Shown: piece by piece, positions 23,315 through 31,891 of the stretch
How positions within the stretch are numbered: position 1 is the first letter of the stretch
How the letters are laid out: each line of letters starts with the position of its first letter
Source: Haladaptatus sp. ZSTT2
GTDB taxonomy: Archaea; Halobacteriota; Halobacteria; Halobacteriales; Halococcaceae
Direction of reading: 5' to 3'
DNA length: 64,000 nt
Assembly (NCBI RefSeq): GCF_037081775.1
Contig: NZ_JBAMHQ010000001.1
Location: forward strand, 558,001-622,000
The notes under the pieces: model-generated
Told to the model about the DNA's origin: nothing
Databases searched by the model: none
What the model saw: the letters and a program-made list of their open reading frames with translations, nothing else
Made by a program: the position numbers and the translations under genes

Positions 23315-23324
23315 GGGAACAACG

Positions 23325-23504
23325 ATGACGCTAGAAGTTGCGTGTGACACAGCCGTCAATGGCTGTTTATTCATGATGCGAACGGAAGATTCCGATAAAG
23401 ACCGCCTCTTGAAAGTCACCCAAGAGCACGTCAAAGAACAGCATGGAAAGGAGTTCTCGCTCGAAGAAATCGAGAGCAGGTACGTAAAGATCGTTTCAGT
23501 CTGA
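23325..23504 (+). CDS. DUF1059 family small protein
   Basis: 59 residues: MTLEVACDTAVNGCLFMMRT at the start, then VTQEHVKEQHGKEFSLEEIE. The pair of cysteines near residues 7 and 14 and the H-x3-x-H helix fit the small DUF1059 family, thought to bind metal. Function unknown. A longer frame upstream does not look coding. The gene has its own promoter with a palindrome in the leader. It converges with the SLC13 permease gene, which ends 76 bases away. Confidence 0.75.
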   Translation: MTLEVACDTAVNGCLFMMRTEDSDKDRLLKVTQEHVKEQHGKEFSLEEIESRYVKIVSV

Positions 23505-23580
23505 GACCTGCGACGAGATTTTTTGTTTGATTCGTGACCCGACAAGCGTACCCACAAGGCCCGACGCCAGCCACCTGTTC

Positions 23581-25452
23581 TTAGACGCGGACGCCCCAGA
23601 AAAAGGCGATGCCGAGCACCGTGACAATCGAGAGGAGCAACTGGAGGGGCGCGCCGACACGGATGAAGTCGGAGAACGTGTAGCCACCTGGCCCGTAGAC
23701 GAACAGGTTGGTCTGGTAGCCAACGGGCGTCATGAACGCCGTCGAGGCGGCGAACGTCACCGCAAGCACGAACGCGAAGGCATTTGCGCCAATCGACTGG
23801 GCGGCGCTCGCCGCGACAGGAATCATGAGCACCACACTCGCGTTATTGCTGATGACGCTCGTCAACAGCCCGGTTGCTAGATACAGTACCCAGAGTACGC
23901 CAATGGCGGGCAGGAACGTCGCAGTAGAGGCGACGGCGTTGCCGAGAAGCGCGGCCGCGCCGGTCTGCTGGAGGGCGATGCCGAGTGGAATCACGCCCGC
24001 GAGCAGGAAGATGACGTTCCACTCGACGGATTTGTAGAGTTCGTTCGGTTTGAGGACGCCGCTCAAAATCATCGCCACCACACCGCCGAGTGCGGAGACG
24101 ACGATGGGAAGGATGTTGAGTGCGGGGAGCGCCACGACGCCGGCGACGATGGCGACGGCGAACGGGATTTTCTCGCTGCGATAGGTCACGTTCTCGAACT
24201 CGTGGGCAACGATGAAATCCTCGTTTTCGACGAGGCGGGTGAGGCTGTCGGGTGGCGCTTGCACGAGGAGCGTGTCACCCACGCGAATACGAATCTCCTC
24301 GAATCGGTCTCGGACGACTTTCCCCCGGCTTCTGAAAGCGAGGACGTTCGCGTCGTAGCGCTGGCGAAACGTCGAGCTGGCGAGGTTTTCGCCGACGAGG
24401 AACGACCCCGATGGGATGACGACTTCGACGAGCACCGGCTCTTCCTCGCCGGGATGCAGGTCGTCTTCGGTTCGCGGCCCACCAGCGAACTGGACGCCCT
24501 CTGCGTCCATGAGCTGTTCGAGCGTCTCGCGGTTCGTCCTGACGCGGAGCGTGTCGTTTTCGTGAATCTCCTTGCGGGCGAGGGGCTCTGAGAACTGCTC
24601 GCCGTAGCGAATCAACTGGAGCACGTCGATGTCGAGTTCGTCGCCACCGAGCGCTTCTTCTACGGTCTTGCCGATCAGCGAGGAATTGGCTGGGACGACG
24701 ACGTCTGCGAGGTACTCTTGGAGGGCGTATTCTTCGACCAAGTCCTCCTCTGCAGGCACGCGTTTTGGAATCAGCCAGACGCCCACCGTCATGAGATAGA
24801 GCGTCCCGACCGCGAATACGACGATACCGAGTTTGGTGAACTCGAACATCCCGAAAGCGTGCAACCCGCTTTCGGGGGCTTCTGCGCCAAGTCGCGCCAC
24901 GATGTCACTCGCCAGAATGTTCGTAGACGTGCCGATGAGGGTCAACGTCCCGCCGAACATCGACGCGAACGAAAGCGGCATGAGCAGTTTTGAGGGCGAG
25001 GTTTTCCCCTTGTGGGCGAGGTCAGCGATGACGGGAACCAAGATTGCGACGACGGGCGTGTTGTTCACGAACCCAGAAATCGGTCCAGTGACGCCGATGG
25101 TGGCGGCGAGTTGTTTTCGTTGGTCGGTGCCAGCAAACGAGGCCATCTTCCGGCCGAGGAGTTGGACGATACCGGTACGGTTGATGCCTGTGCTCAAGAT
25201 GAGCATGGCGAGGACGGTGATGGTGGCCGGACTCGAAAACCCCGAAATACCTTCCTGTGCAGAGACCTGCGTCCACGGTTCAAGCACCATCAACAGCACC
25301 ATAACGATGATGGCGGTGACGTCGATGGGGAACCACTCGGTTGCAAACAAAAAGAGAGCGAGCGCAATGAGAGCGAAGACGACGAGCATTTCACCCGTCA
25401 CTGGCGTCGAGGCAACCGCGGCCACGGCCAGCGCGGGCGCTAAGAGAGACAT
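23581..25452 (-). CDS. SLC13 family permease with two TrkA-C (RCK_C) domains
   Basis: 623 residues. Two membrane blocks (about residues 10-215 and 430-615) are split by a cytoplasmic region of about 200 residues that contains two TrkA-C-type domains, seen as VVVPANSSLIGKTVEEALGG and VVIPSGSFLVGENLASSTF. GFVNNTPVVAILVPVI and IGTSTNILAS are the two substrate-site helical hairpins of the divalent anion:Na+ symporter family. Substrates of this domain layout include sulfate and other anions in bacteria. The RCK_C domains probably bind a regulatory ligand. The substrate here is not decidable. Confidence 0.9.
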   Translation of the reverse strand: MSLLAPALAVAAVASTPVTGEMLVVFALIALALFLFATEWFPIDVTAIIVMVLLMVLEPWTQVSAQEGISGFSSPATITVLAMLILSTGINRTGIVQLLGRKMASFAGTDQRKQLAATIGVTGPISGFVNNTPVVAILVPVIADLAHKGKTSPSKLLMPLSFASMFGGTLTLIGTSTNILASDIVARLGAEAPESGLHAFGMFEFTKLGIVVFAVGTLYLMTVGVWLIPKRVPAEEDLVEEYALQEYLADVVVPANSSLIGKTVEEALGGDELDIDVLQLIRYGEQFSEPLARKEIHENDTLRVRTNRETLEQLMDAEGVQFAGGPRTEDDLHPGEEEPVLVEVVIPSGSFLVGENLASSTFRQRYDANVLAFRSRGKVVRDRFEEIRIRVGDTLLVQAPPDSLTRLVENEDFIVAHEFENVTYRSEKIPFAVAIVAGVVALPALNILPIVVSALGGVVAMILSGVLKPNELYKSVEWNVIFLLAGVIPLGIALQQTGAAALLGNAVASTATFLPAIGVLWVLYLATGLLTSVISNNASVVLMIPVAASAAQSIGANAFAFVLAVTFAASTAFMTPVGYQTNLFVYGPGGYTFSDFIRVGAPLQLLLSIVTVLGIAFFWGVRV

Positions 25453-25594
25453 ACCTAACCGAAGGGATAACGAGGGAAAAACGCTGGTATCCGCGCCGGC
25501 CCCAGACCAGTCTGGTCGTACGCACAGAGGGTTCTTGGCCCCTCCCGGGCGGTGACGTGTGGCGGGTGGCCGAGCGAAAAGGGGCAGTGCGCGG

Positions 25595-26062
25595 CTACTC
25601 GATGGATTGGACGAACGTCACCTGCTTTTCTTCGAAGCCCGTGTTCGTGTAAAACCGTCGCGCATCAACGTTGTGCCACTCACAGGAGACCTTGAGGTGG
25701 TCGCAGTCGGCCGCACGCGCCAGTTCTTTCACCTTCTCTACGACGCGCGTGCCATGACCACGATTTTGGAAGGCGTCTTTGATGTAGAGGTTCACAATCA
25801 TGAGATAGCGCGAGTACTGGCGCGAGGAGTGTTCGCCGTCGCGGAGGGTGACGAAGCCGATGGTTTCCCCCTGTACCTCGACGAGGTAGTTGGTGATGCC
25901 GTCACGTTCTAACTGGTTTCTGAACCCGTCTGCTGGAACCTCGGCTTGGCTGTCGTAGACCAGTTCGTTGAACCGAGAATACGGCTCGTTGTCGGTAGCG
26001 AGTGCGTACCAGTACTCGATGAGTGTGGGAATATCGGCTTCGGTGGCTTCGCGTAACTCCAT
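25595..26062 (-). CDS. GNAT family N-acetyltransferase
   Basis: 155 residues of the GNAT fold. YLMIVNLYIKDAFQNRGHGTRVVEKV is the acetyl-CoA motif A (R/Q-x-x-G-x-G/A), and VSCEWHNVDARRFYTNTGFEEKQ is the C-terminal motif. It transfers an acetyl group to an unknown amine. It stands divergent from hisH, with 117 bases between. Upstream of the neighbouring SLC13 gene (25453-25594) nothing else is seen. Confidence 0.88.
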   Translation of the reverse strand: MELREATEADIPTLIEYWYALATDNEPYSRFNELVYDSQAEVPADGFRNQLERDGITNYLVEVQGETIGFVTLRDGEHSSRQYSRYLMIVNLYIKDAFQNRGHGTRVVEKVKELARAADCDHLKVSCEWHNVDARRFYTNTGFEEKQVTFVQSIE

Positions 26063-26179
26063 CTGTCGTGTGCTCGCAGTGTCAGCGCAGCTATCTATCT
26101 TTTTCCCTGACGGCGTTTCACAGCCGAGAAATTCACCCGGAGGTCAACAGATAAACCTCACCATCTCAAATCCTCGCGT

Positions 26180-26824
26180 GTGAACGTCACCATTATCGAC
26201 TACGGCGTCGGTAACCTCCGCAGTCTCAGGCGCGGCCTCGAACGGGCCGACGCGACCGTGACCGTCTCCGACGACCCCGACGCAATCGCCGCGGCGGACG
26301 CGCTCGTCCTCCCCGGCGTCGGGGCGTTTGGCGAGTGCGTTCGGAACTCGAAGCCGTTCCACGACGTGCTCATAGACGCTGCAGAAGACACGCCGATACT
26401 CGGCATCTGCGTCGGACTCCAACTCATGTTCACCGAGAGTACCGAGGGCGCACCAGACGGCGAAACCATCGACGGCCTCGATCTGATTCCCGGCCGCGTC
26501 GAACGCCTGCCGAGCGACGAAGTGAAAGTGCCACACATGGGCTGGAACGAACTCACCGTCGAACGTGACCATCCGCTTGTTTCTGGGATTGAGAACGGTG
26601 ATTACGCCTACTTCGTCCATTCCTACTGCTCTGCCGTCGCAGCCCACACCGTCGCCTCCTGTGACTACGGCTTCGACTTCGCCGCCATCGCCGCAAACGA
26701 GGCAGGAAACGTCATGGGAACCCAATTCCACCCCGAAAAAAGCGGCGAGACGGGACTCACCGTGCTCAAAAACTTCGTGGACTATGCAGCGCAGTATCGA
26801 GAAGAATCGCTCGCCGCGGAGTGA
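26180..26824 (+). CDS. hisH: Imidazole glycerol phosphate synthase, glutaminase subunit
   Basis: 214 residues with a GTG start, since no ATG is in a suitable place. HisH splits glutamine and passes ammonia to HisF for the fifth step of histidine synthesis. The class I amidotransferase triad is visible: Cys in LGICVGLQLMF near residue 77, and the His-x-Glu in GTQFHPEKSG near residues 182-184. The oxyanion region PGVGAFGECV is present. No other his gene is in the window, which is usual for haloarchaea, where his genes are scattered. Confidence 0.94.
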   Translation: MNVTIIDYGVGNLRSLRRGLERADATVTVSDDPDAIAAADALVLPGVGAFGECVRNSKPFHDVLIDAAEDTPILGICVGLQLMFTESTEGAPDGETIDGLDLIPGRVERLPSDEVKVPHMGWNELTVERDHPLVSGIENGDYAYFVHSYCSAVAAHTVASCDYGFDFAAIAANEAGNVMGTQFHPEKSGETGLTVLKNFVDYAAQYREESLAAE

Positions 26825-26859
26825 CCAAGTGCTCGATTTTTCAGAGAGTCCCTAGCCAC

Positions 26860-26973
26860 TCAAAGGCTGTCAGTGGACGAGTCAGTACCCCGCTCTAACT
26901 GCTCGGAGAGATAGTACGAATACCCCACCGTATCTGCGCTCGTCACCAGCGCGGGCACGAGCATGAAGTAGAT
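26860..26973 (-). pseudogene. C-terminal fragment of an unidentified protein
   Basis: On the minus strand a reading frame with good codon use encodes AIYFMLVPALVTSADTVGY, continues through SYYLSEQLERGTD and stops at 26860. It opens at about 27046 just after a stop, without a usable start codon, and gives about 40 plausible residues. I take it as the tail of a lost gene. The parent family is not recognised. It abuts the acetyltransferase remnant on the opposite strand. Confidence 0.35.
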
Positions 26974-27192
26974 GGCGTCCTCGCCTTCGAGCGACTCGAC
27001 CTCGATCTCGTGGCGATTCCCGTCGAAGACGGAAACGAAAACTCACGACGAGCGGTCGAGAAGTACGTCGACGCACACGGCGGCCAGTACGACGGCATCA
27101 TCCGCAATTCGACGGTTCGGCCGAGCGGCGACATCATCGACCACCATCTCTATTCGATTACGGCCGAGCAGTATCGGGAAACAGTTCAGTAG
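26974..27192 (+). pseudogene. C-terminal remnant of a GNAT acetyltransferase
   Basis: About 72 codons: LAFERLDLDLVAIPVEDGNE, NSRRAVEKYVDAHGGQYDG, then VRPSGDIIDHHLYSITAEQY and a stop. This matches the last third of haloarchaeal RimL-like acetyltransferases (the V-x-D-x-N-E-x-S-R-R-A-V-E-K motif). The acetyl-CoA binding motif A and everything before it are missing, and the frame upstream is not coding. It cannot be functional as such. It lies in a 400-base gap (26825-27222) between hisH and aroQ together with another fragment, so this patch is a rearrangement scar. Confidence 0.6.
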
Positions 27193-27222
27193 AACACAGA
27201 CAGGTCTCGGACTGTCCCCTTG

Positions 27223-27528
27223 TTATCGCTTTTCGCGCTGTTCGACCTTGTTCAACTCGATGAGCAACCGGAAAATCGCTTTCACGAGGTTCGCGTCTAC
27301 CTCGAAGCGCTCTGCGTTCTTCCCGGCGCGCTCCATCACTTTGTCCTCTTGGGCCTCGTCGGTGGTCGGTAGGTCGAGTTCGGCTTTGACCTGTGCAATC
27401 GTGTCTGCGACGTAGGTGCGCCGGGCGATGAGTTCGACCAACTCGCGGTCGATGTCTTCGATTTCCTGGCGGTGTTCGTCGAGCGTCACTTCTGTGTCGC
27501 GCCGTGATTCTGTGTTGTCGTTAGCCAT
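27223..27528 (-). CDS. aroQ: Chorismate mutase (AroQ type)
   Basis: 101 residues, mono-functional. It rearranges chorismate to prephenate. The AroQ helix motifs are visible: EIEDIDRELVELIARRTYVADTI (the first long helix with the catalytic Arg), VMERAGKNAER and LVKAIFRLLIELNKVEQREK. The N-terminal 15 residues are variable. It starts inside the end of aroK on the same strand (43-base overlap), so the two are translated from one mRNA. Its product goes to TyrA (13843-14574) or to a prephenate dehydratase not seen here. Confidence 0.92.
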   Translation of the reverse strand: MANDNTESRRDTEVTLDEHRQEIEDIDRELVELIARRTYVADTIAQVKAELDLPTTDEAQEDKVMERAGKNAERFEVDANLVKAIFRLLIELNKVEQREKR

Positions 27529-28331
27529 GTGTGTCCAGCTCGGTTGCTCCAGCGGTCTTCGAGTTGTTCCAGTGTCTTTCGGTCGCCAATCGCCGTAAAG
27601 CTCGGCCCAGTCCCCGACAATGAGACGCCCCGCGAGAGGGGCATCGCTTCGACCAGCGGGTCGGTCGGGAAGTCGAGGGCGGCGCAGAAGGCGAGGCCGT
27701 TTACCGTCATCGCGCGTTCGTAGTCGCCTGCGAGGGCGAGGTCGGCCACCAGTTCAGCCATCGGGGCGATTTGCTTGCATCGGGCCACGTTTGCGTCCGC
27801 GCTGAAGGATTGTTCGTCGGGCGTCCAGACGAGCACGTCCCACTCGACTTCTTCGCGGTGGAGGAGTTCGTCGCGGGTGTTGTCGGTGACGGTGACGCCG
27901 CCGAGCATGCTCGCGCTCGCGTCGTCGAACGCGCCGGTGACAGTGACGCCCACGTCGCGGGCGGCGGTGACGCCGATGCGCGCGGCGTCTGCTCTGTCTA
28001 TGTCGGTGTCGAGGGCGGCGAGTGTGGCGAGCACCGTCGCGTTCGCAGCGGCGCTCGAACTCTTCAGTCCAGAGGCCATCGGCACGTCGCTCTCGGTGCG
28101 AACGTGGCCACCTTCGCCGTTTCCGTACTCGGCGGTGACGAGTTCGACACATCTCTCGATGAGTCGCGTGTCCGCGTCCGGTGCGCCGTCTACCTCGCCG
28201 GTCACGCCCGCCCCGTCGTCGAGGGTGACGTGTGCGGTGGTGTAGCGGTCGATGGCGAACGCCGCGCCCGTCCCCGTTGCGAGTGCGTTGAGGATAGTTC
28301 CGGCGGCGGGTGCTTTTGCCGTGCCCTCCAT
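27486..28331 (-). CDS. aroK: Shikimate kinase, archaeal GHMP type
   Basis: 281 residues of the GHMP kinase superfamily, the archaeal replacement for the bacterial P-loop shikimate kinase. It phosphorylates shikimate with ATP. Motif 1 is near ALATGTGAAFAID, the ATP loop is SDVPMASGLKSSSAAANA (residues about 80-97), and motif 3 is SLSGTGPSFTAIGD. The gene overlaps aroQ, which confirms its place in aromatic synthesis. The two other aromatic genes aroA and aroC are about 15 kb away in the same orientation. Confidence 0.93.
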   Translation of the reverse strand: MEGTAKAPAAGTILNALATGTGAAFAIDRYTTAHVTLDDGAGVTGEVDGAPDADTRLIERCVELVTAEYGNGEGGHVRTESDVPMASGLKSSSAAANATVLATLAALDTDIDRADAARIGVTAARDVGVTVTGAFDDASASMLGGVTVTDNTRDELLHREEVEWDVLVWTPDEQSFSADANVARCKQIAPMAELVADLALAGDYERAMTVNGLAFCAALDFPTDPLVEAMPLSRGVSLSGTGPSFTAIGDRKTLEQLEDRWSNRAGHTWLTTTQNHGATQK

Positions 28332-28436
28332 GATACAGGTTCTCCTCCCCTACCCGCCTACTTACGCGTGGCGGTTGACGCGGATTTAGCCGCCTGACAA
28401 CGCCGGGTTTTTGGCGCGTAGGGCAGTACGGATTGT

Positions 28437-28877
28437 ATGAGCCTTCGCAACGACATCTCGCCCGAAACGCTCGGTATCGAACTCACCGAGGGGGGCATCG
28501 TCGTCCACTACACCGACGGCAGAGAGGTGTTCTACAACGGGATTCCAGCGAAAGTCGAGGGGACGGTCAAAACCGCACCGGCCAAAGACGTTCACATCCT
28601 CGTCACCGACCCGACGGAGACCGAAGGTGTCGTCGTCTACGTGAACGACCGAAACACGGCAGACGAGATCCTCGAATCGACGGGCGTCGGGCGCGTCCTT
28701 CTGGCGGAGGGCGAAGAGACCACTATCTTCCCCGGCGTGACCATCCGCGACGCTGGTGGCTTTCGCGTCGAAGTCGACGCAGACCCAGAGACGGTTCGCG
28801 GTCGCGTATTCGTCTTTGAAGAGGACGACATGGGCGAACGCTCGTTCGAAATCGTGGCCCCACCCACGGACGACTGA
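28437..28877 (+). CDS. Conserved haloarchaeal protein (DUF5796-like)
   Basis: 146 residues, soluble, mostly beta-strand. Stretches such as LTEGGIVVHYTDGREVFYNG, HILVTDPTETEGVVVYVNDR and RVFVFEEDDMGERSFEIV fit a haloarchaeal family which I believe is DUF5796; function unknown. No metal or nucleotide motif is visible. It diverges from aroK (105 bases) and converges with the small zinc finger gene, the stop codons being adjacent. Confidence 0.72.
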   Translation: MSLRNDISPETLGIELTEGGIVVHYTDGREVFYNGIPAKVEGTVKTAPAKDVHILVTDPTETEGVVVYVNDRNTADEILESTGVGRVLLAEGEETTIFPGVTIRDAGGFRVEVDADPETVRGRVFVFEEDDMGERSFEIVAPPTDD

Positions 28878-29012
28878 TTACTGGATATAGTCGGCTTCGT
28901 CACCCTCGCAGTTTTCCTCGTGTTGGCGCGCGTCTTCTTCGACATCGAACATGAGACCGCAGTGGTCACACTCGTACCAGGTCATGTTGTCGCGCTCGGT
29001 CGTAGAGACCAT
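28878..29012 (-). CDS. Tiny C2HC zinc-finger protein (DUF7128-like)
   Basis: 44 residues: MVSTTERDNMTWYECDHCGL, then MFDVEEDARQHEENCEGDE and ADYIQ. The C-x2-C and H-x3-C pairs give a complete C2HC zinc site. I believe this is the haloarchaeal DUF7128 family; function unknown, and nucleic-acid or protein binding is possible. A shorter start at 28985 (MTWYEC) exists, but the longer ATG at 29012 gives the family-like N-terminus. The stop codon directly abuts that of the convergent 28437-28877 gene. Confidence 0.7.
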   Translation of the reverse strand: MVSTTERDNMTWYECDHCGLMFDVEEDARQHEENCEGDEADYIQ

Positions 29013-29030
29013 AGGTATGAACTGTCGTGT

Positions 29031-29040
29031 GTCGATAAAT
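29031..29040. promoter_or_regulatory. Shared TATA element of cdc48 and the zinc-finger gene
   Basis: CGATAAATTC reads as a TATA-like element in both directions. It lies about 20-28 bases from the zinc-finger start at 29012 on the minus strand and about 50 bases from the cdc48 ATG at 29090 on the plus strand. The 77-base gap has no better candidate for either gene. Confidence 0.35.
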
Positions 29041-29089
29041 TCGTTTCTCCGAGCGAACGGTAAAGAGCGCGGGGGAGAAAGAGGGTAGT

Positions 29090-31204
29090 ATGAGTTCGGG
29101 TGTGCGAGACGAGGGCCTCACGCTCACGGTGCAGAGTGCCGAAAAACGCGATGCGGGACGGGGTGTCGCGCGCCTCCCCGAAACCGCTCGCCGGCGACTC
29201 GGCGTCCTGAGTGGCGACACCGTCATCATCGAAGGAACCGCCTCGACCGTCGCAAAGGTGTGGCCCGCGGGCGCGGGACTGTCGAAGAAAGCGGTCAGAA
29301 TCGACGCCGACACCCGCGCGAACGCCGGCGTCAACATCGGCGACGAGGTGCACGTCCGGAAAGTCGACGTGGCCGATGCCACGATGGTCGAAATCACGCC
29401 CGACCGCGAGTTTGCCGACGACGATGAAGCGACGAGAGCCATCCGCGACGCGCTCGTAGACCGCCCGCTCACCGCAGGCGAACAGCTTCACGTCCCCCGA
29501 CTCGGCAACGGGTCGCTCGCCGTGACGCGAACCCAACCCGACGGAATGGTGCGCGTGACGGGCCAGACGCGTCTCGTCTTGCTCGAATCGGGTTCGGCCG
29601 CGTCGAAGCCGGCTGCAAAAGCCGTCAATAAAGATGATTCGGGCGTCAACTACGAAGACATCGGCGGCTTAGACGACGAGCTAGAGCAGGTCAGAGAGAT
29701 GATTGAGTTGCCGCTCGCAGAGCCGGAGCTGTTCACCCAGTTGGGCATCGACCCGCCGAAGGGCGTTTTGCTCTACGGGCCGCCCGGCACCGGAAAAACG
29801 CTCATCGCCAAAGCGGTGGCAAACGAGGTGAACGCCCACTTCACGGTGATTTCCGGCCCGGAAATCGTCTCGAAGTACAAGGGTGAATCAGAGGAAAAAC
29901 TGCGCGAAGCGTTCGAGACGGCAACCGCGAACGCCCCGGCCATCATCTTCATCGACGAAATCGACTCGATTGCAGGCACCCGCGACGACGACGCCGACAT
30001 GGAAACCCGCGTCGTCGCCCAGTTGCTCACCTTACTCGACGGGCTCGAAGACCGCGGTCAGGTCGTCGTCATCGGCGCGACCAACCGCGTCGACGCCATC
30101 GACGCCGCGCTGCGCCGCGGCGGGCGGTTCGACCGCGAAATCGAAATCGGCGTCCCCGGCATCGAGGGTCGCCGTGAGATTCTCGACGTTCACACGCGCG
30201 GGATGCCGCTCGCAGACGACGTGGAGGTTTCACTACTCGCAAAGCGCACCCACGGCTTCGTCGGCGCGGATTTGAAAACGCTCGCCACGGAGGCGGCGAT
30301 GCACGCGCTTCGTCGCCGGGAAGACGGAACGCCGCTCACCGTCTCGCGCGCCGACTTCGAGGCTGCGCTCGCGGTGGTCGACCCGTCTGCGATGCGCGAA
30401 TACGTCGCAGAGACGCCGAACGTGGACTTCAGCGCGGTTGGCGGGCTTGAAGACGCAAAGCAGACGTTAGAGGAGGCGGTCATCTGGCCGCTCGAATACG
30501 GCGCGCTGTTCGAGGCGGCGAACACCGACCCGCCCTCCGGTGTGCTGTTGTACGGCCCACCGGGAACCGGAAAGACGCTGCTCGCTCGCGCGCTCGCCGG
30601 AGAGAGCGAGGTAAACTTCATCCGCGTCGCCGGGCCGGAACTGCTCGACCGCTATGTGGGTGAGTCGGAGAAAGCCGTCCGCAAGGTGTTCGACCGGGCA
30701 CGACAGGCCGCCCCTGCAATCATCTTCTTCGACGAAATCGACGCCATTGCCGCGCGCAGAGACGACAGCCACGAAGTGACCGAGCGCGTCGTTTCCCAAC
30801 TGCTCACCGAAATGGACGGCGTCGTCGATAACCCGAATCTGATGGTGCTCGCGGCGACGAACCGCCGCGACGTGCTTGACCCCGCGCTCGTTCGCGCAGG
30901 TCGCCTGGAGACGCACATCGAAGTGCCTGCACCCGACGAGGCAGCCCGCCGGGCGATTCTTGCGGTACACCTCGCGGGCAAGCCGCTTGCAGCCGACGTC
31001 GATGCCGACACATTGGCCACGGACACCCGTGGTTACTCGGGTGCAGACTTGCGGTCAGTGGTTCGGCAGGCCGCGATGTACGCGATTCGAGAGTTCGCCG
31101 CAGAAATCGGCCCGGAAGCCGCGACCAGCCGGGCAGCCGAGTTAGTGATTCGCGAATCCCACTTCGCACAGGCTCTAGAGCAAGTAGAACCCTCGTTGAC
31201 CTGA
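29090..31204 (+). CDS. cdc48: Cdc48/VAT-type AAA+ ATPase
   Basis: 704 residues. Residues 1-90 form the double-psi barrel N-domain (LTVQSAEKRDAGRGVARL), 95-180 the second N-subdomain, then two AAA+ modules. Walker A GPPGTGKT occurs near residues 230 and 488, and the Walker B motifs are IIFIDEIDSIAGTR and IIFFDEIDAIAARR. The SRH arginines are in GRFDREIEIG and GRLETHIEV. As a hexamer it unfolds proteins and hands them to the proteasome, whose alpha subunit is at 56902-57648. It has its own promoter and is followed by a two-component gene. Confidence 0.95.
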   Translation: MSSGVRDEGLTLTVQSAEKRDAGRGVARLPETARRRLGVLSGDTVIIEGTASTVAKVWPAGAGLSKKAVRIDADTRANAGVNIGDEVHVRKVDVADATMVEITPDREFADDDEATRAIRDALVDRPLTAGEQLHVPRLGNGSLAVTRTQPDGMVRVTGQTRLVLLESGSAASKPAAKAVNKDDSGVNYEDIGGLDDELEQVREMIELPLAEPELFTQLGIDPPKGVLLYGPPGTGKTLIAKAVANEVNAHFTVISGPEIVSKYKGESEEKLREAFETATANAPAIIFIDEIDSIAGTRDDDADMETRVVAQLLTLLDGLEDRGQVVVIGATNRVDAIDAALRRGGRFDREIEIGVPGIEGRREILDVHTRGMPLADDVEVSLLAKRTHGFVGADLKTLATEAAMHALRRREDGTPLTVSRADFEAALAVVDPSAMREYVAETPNVDFSAVGGLEDAKQTLEEAVIWPLEYGALFEAANTDPPSGVLLYGPPGTGKTLLARALAGESEVNFIRVAGPELLDRYVGESEKAVRKVFDRARQAAPAIIFFDEIDAIAARRDDSHEVTERVVSQLLTEMDGVVDNPNLMVLAATNRRDVLDPALVRAGRLETHIEVPAPDEAARRAILAVHLAGKPLAADVDADTLATDTRGYSGADLRSVVRQAAMYAIREFAAEIGPEAATSRAAELVIRESHFAQALEQVEPSLT

Positions 31205-31300
31205 GCAGAGGACTGTGACGGCTCCGTTTTGCCTGTTTAAGATGACAGTAATAAAAACAGTAATGCTTTGACAGTGGGGACGAACGTTGAAATAGAACTG

Positions 31301-31891
31301 ATGGGTGACGAAGATAGGCCAGTCATTCTCGTTGTCGAAGACGAAGCTGACGTGGCAGAAACGTACGAGATTTGGCTCAGTGGCAAGTACGACGTAACCG
31401 TGGCACAAAACGGTCGTGAAGCGCTTGCAGCTATCACCGAAGCGGTTGATGTCGTCCTCTTAGACCGGATGATGCCGGGGCTTTCCGGAGACGAGGTACT
31501 CTCGACTATCCGTGAACGCGACCTCAACTGTCGCGTGGCGATGGTGACCGCCGTAGAGCCGGATTTCGACATCATCGATATGGGATTCGACGCCTATCTC
31601 AGCAAGCCAGTAAGCAAAGCCCAGTTGCACGACACCGTCGATAGTCTTGTAGAGCGGGCGACCTACTCTGCGCTCTTACAGGAATACTACGCGCTCGCAG
31701 AGACGAAAGCGGCACTGATGACCGGGAAGCGTATCGAGAAACTCGAACAAAACGACGCATACAACGAACTCGAAGCCAAGCTAGCGGACGTGAAAGCACG
31801 GTTGAATGAAACGCAGGGTGGTTTCACGGACGAGACGTCGTTCATCAGCGCACTTCGGGATTTGGGGGGTACGAATGGAGACCAATCGTAA
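31301..31891 (+). CDS. HalX-type response regulator
   Basis: 196 residues. The receiver domain (about 5-120) has the acidic pair in VVEDEADVAE, the phospho-acceptor Asp in VVLLDRMMPGLSGDE and the Lys in YLSKPV. The C-terminal 70 residues are the HalX domain of haloarchaeal regulators, with helix-rich LLQEYYALAETKAAL and LEAKLADVKARLNET. HalX proteins have no DNA-binding domain that I can see and probably act through partners. The ATG at 31301 is chosen; a TTG at 31268 would extend it. A TATA box (TAATAAAAA) sits near 31249. It overlaps the RecA-fold gene. Confidence 0.9.
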   Translation: MGDEDRPVILVVEDEADVAETYEIWLSGKYDVTVAQNGREALAAITEAVDVVLLDRMMPGLSGDEVLSTIRERDLNCRVAMVTAVEPDFDIIDMGFDAYLSKPVSKAQLHDTVDSLVERATYSALLQEYYALAETKAALMTGKRIEKLEQNDAYNELEAKLADVKARLNETQGGFTDETSFISALRDLGGTNGDQS

